Below, one piece after another: positions 62,395-64,000 of a stretch of DNA of 64,000 bases. Source of the stretch: Millisia brevis NBRC 105863 (GTDB taxonomy: Bacteria > Actinomycetota > Actinomycetes > Mycobacteriales > Mycobacteriaceae); the NCBI RefSeq assembly GCF_001552615.1, contig NZ_BCRN01000001.1:124001-188000 (forward strand), given 5' to 3'. The notes below the pieces were generated by a model that was not told the DNA's origin, made no database searches, and saw only the letters and a list, made by a program, of their open reading frames with translations. Numbering within the stretch: the stretch's first letter is position 1; every line of letters begins with the position of its first letter. The translations under genes were made by a program, and so were the position numbers.

Positions 62395-63060
62395 ATGGAT
62401 CGTGGCCTCGACCTCACCGAACGCATCGCCCAAACCCTGCGCGGGCTGGTGGTGGACGGCGAACTCACCGCCGGGGCTCAGGTCAACGAGGTGGCGCTGT
62501 CCGAACGGCTCCGGGTGTCCCGCAATACGCTGCGCGAGGCCGTGCGCATCCTGGTGCACGAGGGCATCCTCGAACGCCGCCCCCACCGCGGCGTCTTCGT
62601 GGCCGCCCCGGACCTCGGAGACGTGCTCGACCTCTATCGGGTGCGCCGAATCATCGAGATTCAAGCGGTTCGCGACACCCCGCGCCACCACCCCGGAATC
62701 GCGCGGGTGATCGACGTCGCGGAGCGAGCGGCCGAACTGCGCGAGGACGGCGACTGGTCGGGCGTCGGGTCCACCAATATGGACTTTCATGCCGCGATCG
62801 TGGCCCTGGTGGACAGCCCGATGCTCGACGCGATGTTCCGCACCCTATTGGCTCGGATGCGATTGGCGTTCTCCCAGTTGGGTTCTCCCGAGTTCGTGCA
62901 CGGTCCGTTCGTCGACGACAATCTCGAACTGGCCAAGCTGATCCGCGACGGCGACACCGAGCGCGCCGCGGAACTGCTCGACACCTACTTCATGCGATCC
63001 GAACGCACGGTCACCGCCGCCTACGGCCGCATGGATATCGAGCGTTCCCGCCCGGTATAG
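62395..63060 (+). CDS. GntR-family regulator (FadR/FCD subfamily)
   Basis: A 221 aa regulator: winged helix ERIAQTLRGLVVDGELTAGAQVNEVALSERLRVSRNTLREAVRILVHEGILERRPHRGVFVAAP and an FCD ligand domain with metal-binding candidates DFHAAIVAL and the C-terminal His-less DTYF. Two conserved FCD His are not obvious, so the ligand may bind without metal. It is divergent from the 5-oxoproline operon, with FadR-type boxes between, and probably represses it. ATG 62395 chosen from the -10 spacing. Confidence 0.92.
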   Translation: MDRGLDLTERIAQTLRGLVVDGELTAGAQVNEVALSERLRVSRNTLREAVRILVHEGILERRPHRGVFVAAPDLGDVLDLYRVRRIIEIQAVRDTPRHHPGIARVIDVAERAAELREDGDWSGVGSTNMDFHAAIVALVDSPMLDAMFRTLLARMRLAFSQLGSPEFVHGPFVDDNLELAKLIRDGDTERAAELLDTYFMRSERTVTAAYGRMDIERSRPV

Positions 63061-63121
63061 GCCGCGGCGATGTGACGGGTGCCGCGCGCCGGTCGGGTGA
63101 GAATCGGGAAGGATGGTGGGC

Positions 63122-64000
63122 GTGCCTCGACAGGGAGATCCGCTGCGGCGGCTGGGATTCTTGACCATCGGACTGTTCGACGCGGACAACCCCGCGGCCG
63201 GTCACGAACAGACCCTTCGCACCATCGAACGGGCGGAGGACCTGGGGTTCGACAGCGCCTGGCTGCGCTGTCGACATATGCAGTACGGCATCTCCTCGCC
63301 GGTGGCGGTCATGGCCGCCGCCTCGCAGCGCACCAGCCGCATCGAATTGGGGACCGCGGTCATCCCGCTCGGCCTGGAGAACCCGCTGCGGCTGGCCGAG
63401 GACCTGGCCACCGTCGACGTACTGTCCGGCGGCCGCATCAATCCCGGTGTCTCGGTGGGCACTCCGATGCACTACGACGACTTCAAGGAGCACCTCTACC
63501 CGGACACCCACGACGTCGAGGACTTCTCCAAGAAGCGCGTCGAGCGCCTGCTGTACTGCCTGCGGGGCGAGCCGGTGAGCGACTTCAGCGGGACCCAGGG
63601 CTTCGAGACGTTCAGCCGCCGTGTCGAGCCCCATTCGCCCGGGCTCGCGGACCGGGTCTGGTACGGCGGGATGCGCTCGTCCGCGATCTGGGCCGGCCGG
63701 CAGGGCATCAACTTCCTGAGCAGCTCGATCGTCACCATCGAGGGCACCGACCGCACCGGCACCGATCCGGCCGACTTCGGGATCGTGCAGGCCGGTGACA
63801 TCGACGCCTTCCGCGCCCACCACCCGCTCGGCGAACGCGCCCGTGCCTCGCAGGGCCTGGTACTGATCCCCACCGATTCGGCCACCGACGATCAGAAACG
63901 CCGCTACGCCGAATTCGCCGCCGCCCGCCTGCCGCGCACCAAGGGCCCGGTCGGGCCGCGCGGCATGCTGATCTCCCCCGATCTGGTCGGCCCGAGCGAC
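63122..64000 (+). CDS. LLM-class flavin-dependent oxidoreductase, 3' end outside window
   Basis: The first 293 residues of a luciferase-like flavoenzyme: LGFLTIGLFDADNPAAGHEQTLRTIERAEDLGFDSAWLRCRHMQYGISSPVAVMAAASQRTSRIELGTAVIPL and DVLSGGRINPGVSVGTP are the family blocks; a Lys/Arg-rich segment (DDFKEH..FSKKRVERLLYCLRG) follows. GTG 63122 has GGGAAGG 9 bases upstream; ATG 63113 is in frame. The reading frame is open to the window end. Substrate unknown. Confidence 0.85.
   Translation, partial: MPRQGDPLRRLGFLTIGLFDADNPAAGHEQTLRTIERAEDLGFDSAWLRCRHMQYGISSPVAVMAAASQRTSRIELGTAVIPLGLENPLRLAEDLATVDVLSGGRINPGVSVGTPMHYDDFKEHLYPDTHDVEDFSKKRVERLLYCLRGEPVSDFSGTQGFETFSRRVEPHSPGLADRVWYGGMRSSAIWAGRQGINFLSSSIVTIEGTDRTGTDPADFGIVQAGDIDAFRAHHPLGERARASQGLVLIPTDSATDDQKRRYAEFAAARLPRTKGPVGPRGMLISPDLVGPSD

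Overview
The window is a high-GC chromosomal segment from an actinobacterium of the Mycobacteriales (a Gordonia/Nocardia/Williamsia-like relative; genus not resolvable by eye). The basis is the complete conserved division/Ser-Thr-kinase cluster fhaA-fhaB-pstP-rodA-pbpA-pknA-pknB (29.7-39.6 kb) with convergent trpG and crgA next to it, a 13E12-type HNH gene with an SOS-like box, an MmpL-type transporter, and many start codons sitting 6-7 bases after a TANNNT -10 element (leaderless-type starts typical of mycobacteria). No phage, insertion sequence, rRNA or CRISPR array was seen. The longest gene-free stretch is about 280 bases (23186-23464).

Layout. 1-19.7 kb: accessory metabolism and its regulators. 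A truncated sensor kinase opens the window, then a thiolase, an HxlR-AlkA-hydrolase overlap operon, a MarR regulator divergent from a flavoenzyme pair, a phosphatase/XRE-cupin/AraC run, an epoxide hydrolase, an AlkZ-like glycosylase, an MFS + ABM/VOC + aldo-keto reductase group, a LysR gene, a flavin amine oxidase, and an OmpR-type response regulator divergent from an MmpL transporter. The kinase at 1 kb and the regulator at 19.7 kb stand 17.9 kb apart but share the same two-part upstream element, suggesting a split two-component system. 21.9-29.2 kb: HNH gene, a protein with an (Ala-Asp)n microsatellite, membrane proteins, an M23 peptidase, a BlaI/M56 pair and a DsbA-like protein. 29.4 kb: tRNA-Leu(CAG) with a strong terminator.

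29.7-41.2 kb: the cell-envelope/division core. The phosphatase, FHA adaptors, SEDS polymerase, class B PBP and two receptor kinases overlap by 1-4 bases from fhaB to pknB, so they form one translationally coupled unit. trpG, crgA and a PH-domain membrane protein flank it. DnaA-box-like words lie in the trpG/crgA gap and at the PH gene start. Beyond 41.2 kb the mycobacterial order towards gyrA/gyrB is lost.

41.2-64 kb: hydrolase, VWA protein, lipoprotein, amino-acid permease with an extra C-terminal domain, DUF368 lipid-carrier transporter, MerR + aldo-keto reductase with a 19-bp-spacer promoter, GNAT, a dicarboxylate module (DctA, orphan TAXI binding lipoprotein, kinase/regulator pair), LysR/EamA/SDR with a perfect 12-bp dyad, an MFS carrier, and a 5-oxoproline catabolic operon (NRAMP-like, PxpA, fused PxpBC) divergent from a GntR regulator with a textbook FadR-type box. 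The last gene is a truncated luciferase-like oxidoreductase.
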